DNA from: Verrucomicrobiia bacterium
GTDB taxonomy: Bacteria; Verrucomicrobiota; Verrucomicrobiia; Limisphaerales; UBA11358
Reading direction: 5' to 3'
Length of the DNA: 64,000 nucleotides
Assembly: GCA_025451535.1 (NCBI GenBank)
Contig: JANWKE010000061.1
Coordinates: forward strand, 1 to 64,000
Shown: piece by piece, positions 27,655-36,813 of the stretch
How positions within the stretch are numbered: the stretch's first letter is position 1
Layout: each line of letters starts with the position of its first letter
Position numbers and translations under genes: made by a program
The notes under the pieces: model-generated
Seen by the model: only the letters and a program-made list of their open reading frames with translations
The model's database searches: none
What the model was told of the DNA's origin: nothing

Positions 27655-29496
27655 TTAATTTTTCTCCAGGGCGTGGGTGATTTCCATGCGGCCAATTTGA
27701 GTTTCGCCGGTCATTTCAATTTTGAGGAATCTTCCAGTGCCGCTCAAATTTTCCGCGTGGTACAGCACGGGCTTCCAGTAATTGTAATCGCCGGCGCCGC
27801 TAAAATATTCGTTCCTGCTGGCGGAGACGTCCTGGTAAGTCTGGCCATTGTTCGAAATTGAAAACTTCAAGTTCACAACCTCGCCGGGAAAGAAGGTGAA
27901 GACACGGAAACCTTCAATCGAAGTGGGCAATTGATAAATGAGGACGTCCCCGGCCTTGCCGGCGGCGCGAGCCGCATCTTCCTTGGCCTGGCGGCAATCG
28001 CGCGTTTTGATCTCCAGGTTGCCTCGCCGGGCATAAACTTTTGAGAAATCAGCCAGATCGTCCACCAGGGTATCGTGTGTGGCCCTGACCGGGCCCACGA
28101 TATTGGACGGCTTCGAGGTTCCCGATCCATTCCTGGCAATCACACGGTAAAACCATTCGCCCGCCGGCACCGACTCATCGGCAAACAGCGGATAATATTG
28201 CACCGCGCTTTCGTCAATTCCGGCCCCGACCACCTTCCAGGGACCGTTTTGCTTGGGCGCACGTTCGACGTCGTAGCTGGCGGCGCCCACCGAGCCCTGC
28301 CACGAAATCATGCCAGGGTCGGTGATTGGCAACAATTCAGGTGGCGCCGGAGCCGGAATCGGCGGCGGCGTCATCCCGCGGATTTCAAAGGCATTGCTGC
28401 GAACCAAAGCCATGAGCTCAATTTCGTCATAGCCGGCGCCGATGGGTGAGCCAGGCCAATGGAATGCCTTGTAAAGATTGCCGCCCGACGGCTCACTGTG
28501 CCAATAAAAGCCGCCGTCCCGATCCCGGAAACGCAGGCTCCAGAGCAAACCACCCGCCGTGCCGGTGTCCATGATGGTTTTCATGGCGTCCGCCATCTCA
28601 GCTGTGCTGACAAAGCCGAATTCGCCGACAACGTATGGCTTTTTACCTTTTGCCATCTCCCAATTTTCGCGGATGAGGCGGGCAAAGGTCTTGGTCGTCC
28701 ACGCACCCGGATAATGGTGTGTCGTGACCACATCCACGTACGGATCGGTGAGGGAGTCCGCATGTAAATATCCGCCGTCCACACCATCCATGATCAGGTG
28801 ATTATGATCGAGGCTTTTGATATAACGGGCGATTTCGTGCGTCCAGGCAGCCGGACTGTAAAGCTCGTTGCCGGTTTCCCAGCAGAGGATTGCCTTGTCA
28901 TTACAGTACGGCACCCCGGTCAGCGTGTTGGTCCGCAACAGGATGAAACGGATGGTCTCCTTGAAATCGGCGATGAGTTGCGGGTCCGTCCAAAAATCGT
29001 CGGCGGTTTTACCGCGAAATCCGGCGTATTCTCCACGCCCGCCCTGCCATTTCCAATTGTTCGCCAGCGGAATGATGAGCCGGACACCATTTTCGTTGGC
29101 CAGCTTGAGCGCGAGGTCGAACGTGCGGAAACCGTCTTCGTTGAACTTATCAACCCCTAGCACATAGGAACATTCCGCCGGCGGGTCATTGCTCCGCCAG
29201 ACCGGCGGACAATAGGTGCGCACCACCGTCCCCCCCATCTGGTGCACCGTCGCCAAGGCATCCTGCAGTTCGAACGCGTCGGGCAGGCACCAGGCGTTGG
29301 ACGTGGTGAATGGCATGTTATCCTCGATAATCAACAGGTTCGGTATGTTGAAGGAAATGAAGCGAAACGGCCGGTTGCCGTCCATCAACTGGTCGCCGCG
29401 CACGGTGATGAAATTGCGAAGGGCAGGTTTTGCGTGCACCGGGATCAATGAAGAAACCGTCAACAGCATCGCCAGGTAGAGGATAAGACGTTTCAT
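27655..29496 (-). CDS. GH5-like cellulase-family hydrolase (beta-mannanase-like) with C-terminal beta domains
   Basis: Signal peptide; LCWETGNELYSPAAW acid/base and YVVGEFGFVS nucleophile; FN3-like and C-terminal beta-sandwich-like regions. Confidence 0.85.
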   Translation of the reverse strand: MKRLILYLAMLLTVSSLIPVHAKPALRNFITVRGDQLMDGNRPFRFISFNIPNLLIIEDNMPFTTSNAWCLPDAFELQDALATVHQMGGTVVRTYCPPVWRSNDPPAECSYVLGVDKFNEDGFRTFDLALKLANENGVRLIIPLANNWKWQGGRGEYAGFRGKTADDFWTDPQLIADFKETIRFILLRTNTLTGVPYCNDKAILCWETGNELYSPAAWTHEIARYIKSLDHNHLIMDGVDGGYLHADSLTDPYVDVVTTHHYPGAWTTKTFARLIRENWEMAKGKKPYVVGEFGFVSTAEMADAMKTIMDTGTAGGLLWSLRFRDRDGGFYWHSEPSGGNLYKAFHWPGSPIGAGYDEIELMALVRSNAFEIRGMTPPPIPAPAPPELLPITDPGMISWQGSVGAASYDVERAPKQNGPWKVVGAGIDESAVQYYPLFADESVPAGEWFYRVIARNGSGTSKPSNIVGPVRATHDTLVDDLADFSKVYARRGNLEIKTRDCRQAKEDAARAAGKAGDVLIYQLPTSIEGFRVFTFFPGEVVNLKFSISNNGQTYQDVSASRNEYFSGAGDYNYWKPVLYHAENLSGTGRFLKIEMTGETQIGRMEITHALEKN

Positions 29497-29856
29497 ATTT
29501 TTCTTTAATGACAGTTTGGCCGCACGTCAACGCCAGCCTATGCAGGCACCCGGACACCAGCCGGAACCACAAGGTCAAATGAATGCATTTTCACGAAGAA
29601 GGTTGATTCGATATCACCACAAGCCGGGGATGCATAAGGTTGAATCCATTAAATGCCTTCCGACAGGGCAACGCAATATCATTTCCGCTGGCAAGCAGTC
29701 AAAAGCAGCTTCTGGCAGCCAGAAAACAAAAAGCCAACCAGGCAGAAACCGGCACCCACAAATATTCATGTGAGCAGGTTCGTTTAATTTAAAAACCGAA
29801 ATGGCGGGAATATATGTTTGACAGTTTCTGAGGTCTCAGGATTATGGGTGAATCCT

Positions 29857-31647
29857 ATGCCAAACATCAGCGTAACCACCTCGCAAACAGGAACTTCTTC
29901 TTCATCAGAAAACGGGAAGTCGTATCGTGGCCCGTTTGCGATCATGACCATCCTCTTTTTCATGTGGGGATTCATGACGGTCTTCAATGACATCCTGATC
30001 CCGCGATTCAAGGAGGCGTTCACGTTGAATTACGTCGAGGCCATGCTGGTTCAATTCGCGTTCTTCGGCGCTTATTGCCTGGGGTCCATAGCCTATTTTG
30101 TGATTTCAGCTGTCTGGGGCGATCCCATCGCCCGCATCGGCTACAAAAATGGCGTGGTCATTGGGCTTTTGATAGCGACTCTCGGCAGTTCGCTGTTTTG
30201 GCCAGCCGCTAACCTGGCGCACCGTTCGTCAATCATTTCCCCCGGCGACCTGGCGGATCTTCCGTCGCTGGTTCAAAAATTAAATCAACACACCGACGCG
30301 GTTTCGCTTTTCATCTACCAAAATTTGTCCGGACCGACGGTACAGGCGATCCAGCACGACGAATCCCCGGCAGCCTTGAAACAGGATCTGGCACAGGACT
30401 TGAACAAAATCATCAATGGCCCGACGATGTATGATCAACAACGGTTTGCGGCTGTCGACTTGCAGCCGGCCACGAAACAATTACTGGCTCAAAACCCCAC
30501 CGGCGAAGGCATCGTACGTCTGAACCGGGCTTTGCTGGTGGACGCCTATCCTCAGGAAATAAAGAAGAACCTGATGTCCTATTGGATTTTTCTTGGCGGG
30601 TTGTTCATCGTCGGGTTGGGATTCGCCATGTTGCAAATCGCGGCCAATCCCTATGTGACCATCCTCGGCCCGGAGCGCACGGCATCGAGCCGCCTCAATT
30701 TCGCCCAGGCGTTCAACTCGGTCGGCACCACGACCGGTCCGCTGATCGGTGGTTTCCTGATCTTCAAGTATTTCGCGGCTACGGGCGCGAACGGCGCGGA
30801 ATCGGTCAGAGTGCCCTATCTGATTTTTTGCATCGTCTTTCTGATTCTGGCGGTGTTTTTCTTTTCAATCCATTTGCCGCACGTTGGCGAAGGCGAGGTG
30901 GAACCGGGCATCGGGTCGCTGAAATATCCTCACGTCGTTCTCGGCATGATAGCCATCTTCATGTACGTCGGCGGGGAAGTGTCCGTCGGCAGCGCCATCA
31001 TCAATTATCTCGGCCTGCCCAGCGTCGCCGACCTGCCGCAACTGGAGGCCAGCAAATATGTTTCGCTGTTCTGGGGAGGCATGTTGATTGGCCGTTTCAT
31101 GGGCTCGGTGGAAATGAGTGAAATGAAATCGGTCAATAAACGGCTCTTGCTCGCCGGAATTCCCATTGCCGCTTTTCTCATCCTGTTGTCCTGGCGCGGT
31201 TGGGACGTAGTGAAGATGTACCTGCCGTTGCTCGCACTCTGCTGGCTGTTCTTTCAATTCGGCAAAGGGCTCGCCGACCGGACCCTGTTCGTTTTTTCGG
31301 GAACAATTGTCGTGCTGCTGGCGATTACCATCCTGTTCGGCGGCAAACTGGCGATGTGGTGCATCGTGGGTATCGGGTTGTTCACTTCCATCGGCTGGCC
31401 GAACATTTTCTCGCTCGCGCTCGATCGGATGGGCGCTTACAAAAGCCAGGTATCATCTCTGCTGGTCATGGCTGTGATCGGCGGCGCTATCCTGCCCGCG
31501 GTTTGGGGAAAAATCGCAGACAAGTGCAATCCGCAGATCGCGTTTATCGTCCCGCTTATCGCCTACGCCTATGTCGCATTTTACGGCCTCAAAGGCTACA
31601 AGGTCGGACGCACCAATAACCAATTGGTGTCCTCAGGCGGAGGGTGA
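29857..31647 (+). CDS. FHS-family (FucP-like) sugar MFS transporter with a ~110-aa insertion
   Basis: FFMWGFMTVFNDILIPRFKEAF, GLGFAMLQIAANPYVTILGP, RLNFAQAFNSVGTTTGPLIGG. ORF opens at 29818; ATG 29857 chosen. Confidence 0.9.
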   Translation: MPNISVTTSQTGTSSSSENGKSYRGPFAIMTILFFMWGFMTVFNDILIPRFKEAFTLNYVEAMLVQFAFFGAYCLGSIAYFVISAVWGDPIARIGYKNGVVIGLLIATLGSSLFWPAANLAHRSSIISPGDLADLPSLVQKLNQHTDAVSLFIYQNLSGPTVQAIQHDESPAALKQDLAQDLNKIINGPTMYDQQRFAAVDLQPATKQLLAQNPTGEGIVRLNRALLVDAYPQEIKKNLMSYWIFLGGLFIVGLGFAMLQIAANPYVTILGPERTASSRLNFAQAFNSVGTTTGPLIGGFLIFKYFAATGANGAESVRVPYLIFCIVFLILAVFFFSIHLPHVGEGEVEPGIGSLKYPHVVLGMIAIFMYVGGEVSVGSAIINYLGLPSVADLPQLEASKYVSLFWGGMLIGRFMGSVEMSEMKSVNKRLLLAGIPIAAFLILLSWRGWDVVKMYLPLLALCWLFFQFGKGLADRTLFVFSGTIVVLLAITILFGGKLAMWCIVGIGLFTSIGWPNIFSLALDRMGAYKSQVSSLLVMAVIGGAILPAVWGKIADKCNPQIAFIVPLIAYAYVAFYGLKGYKVGRTNNQLVSSGGG

Positions 31648-31902
31648 CGCAACTAAACAATTTCACCGCGGCGCACGCAGAGGACGCAGACAAGGGTCTG
31701 ACACCTGCTTCCCGAATCTTCACAAATTGAGAGCCTCGGATGTGTTAACCGAAAATAGCCTGCGGTTTCAACCGTGGATTTAATTGTTCAAAAACTTCCA
31801 CGCCCGGGACGGACGGAAATCCGCGCCATCCACAGAATAATGGTGCGCGCTGTAACTATTTGGCGGCCAATACGTCTTATAGATCGGTTATATGAAGGTA
31901 AA

Positions 31903-32103
31903 ATGAGAACCATCATTTTGACATATCCGGGCTATCAGTCCCTGCCCCGAGGCATCAAGCAAATGCTGGTGGCCTCGGAAAACTTTTTCTTTGAAGAATC
32001 CGGGTCGGTCGGGATAAACCGCAAGTCGAAGACTGCGGAAGTTGCACAGTTCCCTGCAATGACCGGTTTGGACAATTCTTTGGCAATATACGCCGGGACG
32101 TGA
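31903..32103 (+). CDS. Small ORF, hypothetical protein
   Basis: MRTIILTYPGYQSLPRGIKQMLVASENFFFEE..., 66 aa, GAAGG-like RBS at the correct distance. Confidence 0.45.
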   Translation: MRTIILTYPGYQSLPRGIKQMLVASENFFFEESGSVGINRKSKTAEVAQFPAMTGLDNSLAIYAGT

Positions 32104-32144
32104 TCCCCTCGCGTCACTCGTCACGTGTCACTTGCCACCCGGAG

Positions 32145-32348
32145 TTATTCCTCAAAGCACGACCGCGACGATTGACACGCGTCCTTGTGAACCGGCTGGT
32201 CATCCACTCCGACGGCGGTTTGGGTGCGGTTGCACCAGAAATGACACGGCGTCAGATGTTCATCTTCCTTGTCGGCAAAGGCTTCCTCCGACGTCGCGCC
32301 GACATACAGGCTTTTCGTCCGCAGATGCTTGCAAAATGTCTGGTTCAT
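32145..32348 (-). CDS. Small cysteine-rich protein at the end of the molybdo-hydroxylase operon
   Basis: 67 aa; C-X28-CHFWC-X18-C-X5-C; start 4 nt after the upstream stop at 32353-32355. Confidence 0.65.
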   Translation of the reverse strand: MNQTFCKHLRTKSLYVGATSEEAFADKEDEHLTPCHFWCNRTQTAVGVDDQPVHKDACQSSRSCFEE

Positions 32349-32352
32349 AGCG

Positions 32353-33318
32353 TCAGCTTTTCAGTTTGAGCAGCGTGCGCCGGACGAGCGCGTGCGCCAT
32401 TGGCACCTTGTACGCGTTGTGCGCCAACGGCCTGGCATCCTTCAAAATCAGGTCCGCCGCCTGCGACACAATGTCGTCGTCCAGCGTCTTGCCATCCAGA
32501 AAGGCGTTGGCGGCCTCGACCTGGTGCGGCACGGGGGAGATGCTGCCAAGCGCGACGCGCGGCTGGTTTAATTTACCACCCGCAATATTTGCCGCCGCCG
32601 CGCAACTGACCAACGCCCAGTCGAACGTGTGTTTGTCGCTGACCTGCAGGTAGGCGCTGGCGGTGCGCGCGGTCGGGATTTCCACGCGCAGAATCAGGTC
32701 GCCCGGATTGAGCGAATGATGTGCGGTCGGTTCCGTCCAGGCTTTCCGGTAAAGCTCGGCCATGCTCAGGCGCGTTTCCTTGCCGTCGCGCAAAACGATG
32801 GCGGTGGCGTCGAGCGCGGCCAACGTGGTGCCCAGGCTGGAAACCACCGGGCTGATGCAATCGTTGCCGCTGAACAGGCTGTGGTAGCGGTTGTCGCCTT
32901 CCCGCGCATAGCAGAGGTTGCCGCCCTTCTTGAGGCACGACACGTCGCGCTGGCGGAAATACCAGCAACGCGAATGTTGCGCGAGGTTGCCGCCGACGGT
33001 GGCGACGTTGCGGATTTGCGGCGAGGCGATTTCCATCGCGGCCTCATGCAAGCCCGGGAAGACCTTCGCGATGTCCGGGTCGCGCTCCAGTTCCGCAACG
33101 GTCACGAGTGCGCCGATGGTCCAACTTTTATCGCCGCGCTCGATCTGGTTCAAACCGGGCAGTGACTTGACGTTGACGAGGATATTCGGGCCGGAGATGA
33201 GATAATCCTTGAGCAGGCCGAGCAAATCGTTGCCACCGGCGAGATAGGCACCGTGGTCGGCAACCAACTGGCGGGCGCTGTCGGTGGAAAGCGCGGTGGC
33301 GTAGGCAAAGGATTTCAT
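32353..33318 (-). CDS. Xanthine dehydrogenase-family FAD-binding subunit (YagS-like)
   Basis: AGGNDLLGLLKDYL, TVGGNLAQHSRCWYFR, NRYHSLFSGNDCISPVVSSLG. Confidence 0.93.
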   Translation of the reverse strand: MKSFAYATALSTDSARQLVADHGAYLAGGNDLLGLLKDYLISGPNILVNVKSLPGLNQIERGDKSWTIGALVTVAELERDPDIAKVFPGLHEAAMEIASPQIRNVATVGGNLAQHSRCWYFRQRDVSCLKKGGNLCYAREGDNRYHSLFSGNDCISPVVSSLGTTLAALDATAIVLRDGKETRLSMAELYRKAWTEPTAHHSLNPGDLILRVEIPTARTASAYLQVSDKHTFDWALVSCAAAANIAGGKLNQPRVALGSISPVPHQVEAANAFLDGKTLDDDIVSQAADLILKDARPLAHNAYKVPMAHALVRRTLLKLKS

Positions 33319-33436
33319 TTTGTCCTAAACTTTCAACGTTCAACGCCCAACACCCAGGGCCCAAGATCCAAGGCTGAACCAACCCTTGGATGTTCGATGT
33401 TGAATCTTGAATGTTGAGTGTTTCTCATTTCACGGT

Positions 33437-35530
33437 TCAGGTTATCGCAGCCGGAGGCACCTTGCCCAGCGCCGCCAGGACTTTCGACGGGGTGATGGGC
33501 AGGCTGCCGACCCGGACGCCAATGGCGTTGGCGACGGCATTGCCAATTGCCGCCGCCGTGGGCACGGTGGCCGGTTCGCCGATGCCAATGACGCCGCGTT
33601 CGGGCATGTTCAACAGGACAATTTCAATTTCCGGCACGTCAGCGATGCCGGGCAGTTTGTAGGTTTCAAAATTCGGGTTCAGCACCACGCCGGACAAATC
33701 GTCCATCACGCGCTCTTCGTAAAGGGCGTAGCCCATGCCCATGATGACGCCGCCGTTGATCTGGCTTTCGAGCGTGAGCGTGTCAATGATGAGACCACAG
33801 TCGTGGACGGCGACGACCTTCTTCACCGTGACCAGGCCGGTTTCCGTGTCCACAGCCACCTCGGCGAACTGCACCCCATAGGCCGGGCGGTTGGAAAGCC
33901 CTTCAATCCAATTTCCGTGAACGACCAGCGGAGTGACGCCGAGTTTTTTGCACGCGGCCAACCAGTTTTTTCCGCGCGCGTCCGCGATACCGGTCTGCTT
34001 CTGCAATTGCTGCAATCCGCGCTGGCAGATGTCATAAACCGTCGGCGAAACCGAAGCACAGGTGGTGCTGCCGCCGCTGCCGGGGCCGGGCGGGAAATTC
34101 GTGTCGCCGACTTTTACGGTGATTTGTTCCGGTTTCAGACCGAGCATTTCCGCCGCCACCACGGCAATGACGGTTTTGGTGCCGGTGCCGATGTCCTGCA
34201 CGCCGAGGCGGAACTCCACGCTGCCGTCAGGATTGATTTGCGCTTCGCCTTGGGTGGAGCGGCTGGGGCCGCCGGCGGGCCACGCGGCACCGGCGCAACC
34301 GATGCCAGTCTTCACCGGGCCGGACGAACTGCCGGGCTTTTGGTATTTTGCCTTCCAATCGAATTTTTCCGCGCCGATGGCGTATTCGCGCTGGCGGACT
34401 TCGTTGGGATCATTTTTGAGCCGGAATTCCAGCGGATCCATACCGAGTTTCACAGCGAGGTCGTCCATGGCGGATTCCATGCCGTAGGATGCCGGCGGAT
34501 TTCCCGGCGCGCGAAAGGCGCGGGCGGAACCGGCGTTGATTGCCACATGCGATTGTTTGACGCGGCTGTTCGGCACCGGGTAAAGATAGGGCATGGGAAT
34601 ATCCGCGCCGCCCCCGCCGCCGCCCGAGTCTGCGCCAGCACCGATACCGGCAGTCCCATAATTTTCCGCCTCGAAGGCGTGCAACGTGCCATCTGCTTTC
34701 GCCCCGATTTTGATTCTCTGGAAACTGGAGGGCCGGTTGCCGACCGCGAGCGCCTGATCAAAACGGGTGAGCATCAGCCGAACGGGCGCTTTGGCCTCAC
34801 GCGACAGTTGCGCGGCCAGCGCGCCCTCCGCACCGGCGCCGAATTTAGCGCCAAAACCGCCGCCCATGAAATCGGTGATGACACGCACTTTGCTTTGATC
34901 CAGTTGCAGCGCGCCCGCCAGGCCGTCGCGCACGCTGGAAATGCCCTGGGTGGAAGACCAGGCCGTGACGCCTTCGTCCGTCCAGGAAACCGTGTTGCCG
35001 TGCGTCTCCATCGGGTTATGAATCTGCACCGGCGTCGTGTAAAAACCTTCAATGATCGCGGCGCATTCGCCAAATGCCTGGTCCACGTTGCCGTGTTCGC
35101 GTGACCGGCCGGGCGCAACATTCGACCTGCCTTCCCAGACCCGTGGCGCGTCGTCTTTCCGGGCCTCGTTCTCGTTGACAGCAAATTCATTGCGCGGCTC
35201 GGCTTTGACTTCAATAGCACGCAACGCGTCGAGGCAGGCCTGCCGGGTGCTACCGGCGACGGCGGCGATTTCTTCGCCGTAAAAACGCACGGTGAATGTA
35301 CCGTCGCGCGCAACCACGGCGGCCTTGATACCGGGAATTTGCCGCGCCTTGTCCAGGTTGACCGATAAAATTTTTGCCGCCGGCCATTTTGACCGGAGAA
35401 TCATGCCGTAAAGCCAGCCGTTGGCCTGGGTGTCGGAGGAATAGCGCGCCCGCCCGGTCACCTTGGGCACTGCATCCACGCGCAAAGTGGGGTGGCTGAT
35501 GTATTTGGTTTCGGCCGGCCAACTAGACAT
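33437..35530 (-). CDS. Xanthine dehydrogenase-family molybdopterin-binding subunit (YagR-like)
   Basis: VPKVTGRARYSSDTQANGWLYGMILRS, GGGFGAKFGAGAEG, FRAPGNPPASYGMESAMDDLA. Confidence 0.93.
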   Translation of the reverse strand: MSSWPAETKYISHPTLRVDAVPKVTGRARYSSDTQANGWLYGMILRSKWPAAKILSVNLDKARQIPGIKAAVVARDGTFTVRFYGEEIAAVAGSTRQACLDALRAIEVKAEPRNEFAVNENEARKDDAPRVWEGRSNVAPGRSREHGNVDQAFGECAAIIEGFYTTPVQIHNPMETHGNTVSWTDEGVTAWSSTQGISSVRDGLAGALQLDQSKVRVITDFMGGGFGAKFGAGAEGALAAQLSREAKAPVRLMLTRFDQALAVGNRPSSFQRIKIGAKADGTLHAFEAENYGTAGIGAGADSGGGGGGADIPMPYLYPVPNSRVKQSHVAINAGSARAFRAPGNPPASYGMESAMDDLAVKLGMDPLEFRLKNDPNEVRQREYAIGAEKFDWKAKYQKPGSSSGPVKTGIGCAGAAWPAGGPSRSTQGEAQINPDGSVEFRLGVQDIGTGTKTVIAVVAAEMLGLKPEQITVKVGDTNFPPGPGSGGSTTCASVSPTVYDICQRGLQQLQKQTGIADARGKNWLAACKKLGVTPLVVHGNWIEGLSNRPAYGVQFAEVAVDTETGLVTVKKVVAVHDCGLIIDTLTLESQINGGVIMGMGYALYEERVMDDLSGVVLNPNFETYKLPGIADVPEIEIVLLNMPERGVIGIGEPATVPTAAAIGNAVANAIGVRVGSLPITPSKVLAALGKVPPAAIT

Positions 35531-36170
35531 GGATAACCTCCGTTTTGCTGGTGGCTTTCACGCCCGCCGCCTCGAATACGGCCTGCAGGATGTGGGGATG
35601 CGTACCGCAACGGCACAGGTTCCCGGCGCAGGCGTGTTTCACCTCGTCGGCGGTCGGGTGCGGATTTTGTTTCAGCAACGCCGTCACACTTATGAGGAAG
35701 CCCGGAGTGCAGTAGCCGCATTGCAGCGCGTCCTTCTCGATGAACGCCTGCTGTACCTTTGATAATTTGTCGCCTTTCGCCAGTCCTTCCACCGTCGTGA
35801 TTTCGCGCCCCTGCGCTTCGACGGCCAGTTTCTGGCAGGAATAAATCGGCGTGTCATCCAGCAACACCGTGCAGGCGCCGCACGCCGCACGGTCGCAACC
35901 TTCCTTGGCGCCGGTCAGGCTGGAATAATTCCGCAGCGCATCGAGCAGGGTCACGCGCGGTTCCAATTGAAGCTTCAGTTTCCGGCCGTTGACGTTCAGT
36001 GTCACCGGCACCGGGCCCGGACCGACGATTTTTTCGGCATTGACCTTTTCCAGCTCTGCCGCCACCGCCGTGGTTTGCGCCGCCACCGCCGCCACGGCCG
36101 AGGTGCCCAGTCCTTTCAGAAATGTCCGGCGGGACAAAGAACCCGCGCCGGCTGTTTCCGGATCGTTCAT
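35523..36170 (-). CDS. (2Fe-2S)-binding subunit with Tat leader (YagT-like)
   Basis: SRRTFLKGLG Tat motif; CDRAACGACTVLLDDTPIYSC and CGYCTPGF...CAGNLCRCGTHPHI cysteine motifs. Confidence 0.95.
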   Translation of the reverse strand: MNDPETAGAGSLSRRTFLKGLGTSAVAAVAAQTTAVAAELEKVNAEKIVGPGPVPVTLNVNGRKLKLQLEPRVTLLDALRNYSSLTGAKEGCDRAACGACTVLLDDTPIYSCQKLAVEAQGREITTVEGLAKGDKLSKVQQAFIEKDALQCGYCTPGFLISVTALLKQNPHPTADEVKHACAGNLCRCGTHPHILQAVFEAAGVKATSKTEVIHV

Positions 36171-36790
36171 AAATTTCCTATGTGGGACTTAACTGCCCTC
36201 TCATAATCCTCCGGCCGGTCCAAGTCAAGCAACAGTCCGGCATCGGCCACCGGACATTGGACGGCCCGACCGGCAAATGGTTTCAAAAAATCTTTCAAGC
36301 TTTCCGCACGGGAATGCTTCAACTCATCAAAAATGCGACGCGGCAAGATGACCGGATGACCGGCACAGCCGTTGAAGGCCGGCTGGCAAATCGCGCCCGG
36401 ATTTTGCGCAGTCAGCTCCAACAATAAACGCAAGGTTTCTGCCCGCAAATGGGGTTGGTCCCCCAGAACAATGGCCCAGCTTGAAATTTCCTTGCGCCAG
36501 CCAGGCCAGCGCGCCGCGTAAAGTACCGAACTGAACATGCCGCTTTCGGGCCGCGCATTTTCAATGCGATCCAGCGGCGGAAAGCCCAAACGGTCCAATT
36601 CCGTCATCAGGGCCGCGTCATTACTCCGATGAACGACGGCGATTTGCGTTGCGCCAAATTCCCGCCACTGCCGGATGATGTGACCGACGACGGTTGTATC
36701 GCTCCACGGCAACAGCAATTTGGGTCGGCCCATTCGAGACGAAGCACCGGCGCCGAGAATAATAACACCAAGATTCTTCGTGAGTGACAT
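36167..36790 (-). CDS. MocA/MobA-like molybdenum cofactor nucleotidyltransferase
   Basis: VIILGAGASSRMGRPKLLLPW, VLGDQPHL, GHPVILPRRIFDEL. ORF open to 37036; ATG at 36790 chosen. Confidence 0.9.
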   Translation of the reverse strand: MSLTKNLGVIILGAGASSRMGRPKLLLPWSDTTVVGHIIRQWREFGATQIAVVHRSNDAALMTELDRLGFPPLDRIENARPESGMFSSVLYAARWPGWRKEISSWAIVLGDQPHLRAETLRLLLELTAQNPGAICQPAFNGCAGHPVILPRRIFDELKHSRAESLKDFLKPFAGRAVQCPVADAGLLLDLDRPEDYERAVKSHIGNL

Positions 36791-36813
36791 GTGACAGGAT
36801 TTCTTGCCACTCG

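Noticed and set aside
31660-31700. TTTCACCGCGGCGCACGCAGAGGACGCAGAC as a mobile element end
   Set aside because: Resembles a common intergenic low-complexity 'ACGCAGAGG' motif; no paired end or transposase nearby.
33407-35104. 565-aa ORF on + strand opposite the molybdopterin subunit
   Set aside because: Shadow of YagR-like CDS; low-complexity His/Arg/Gly composition.
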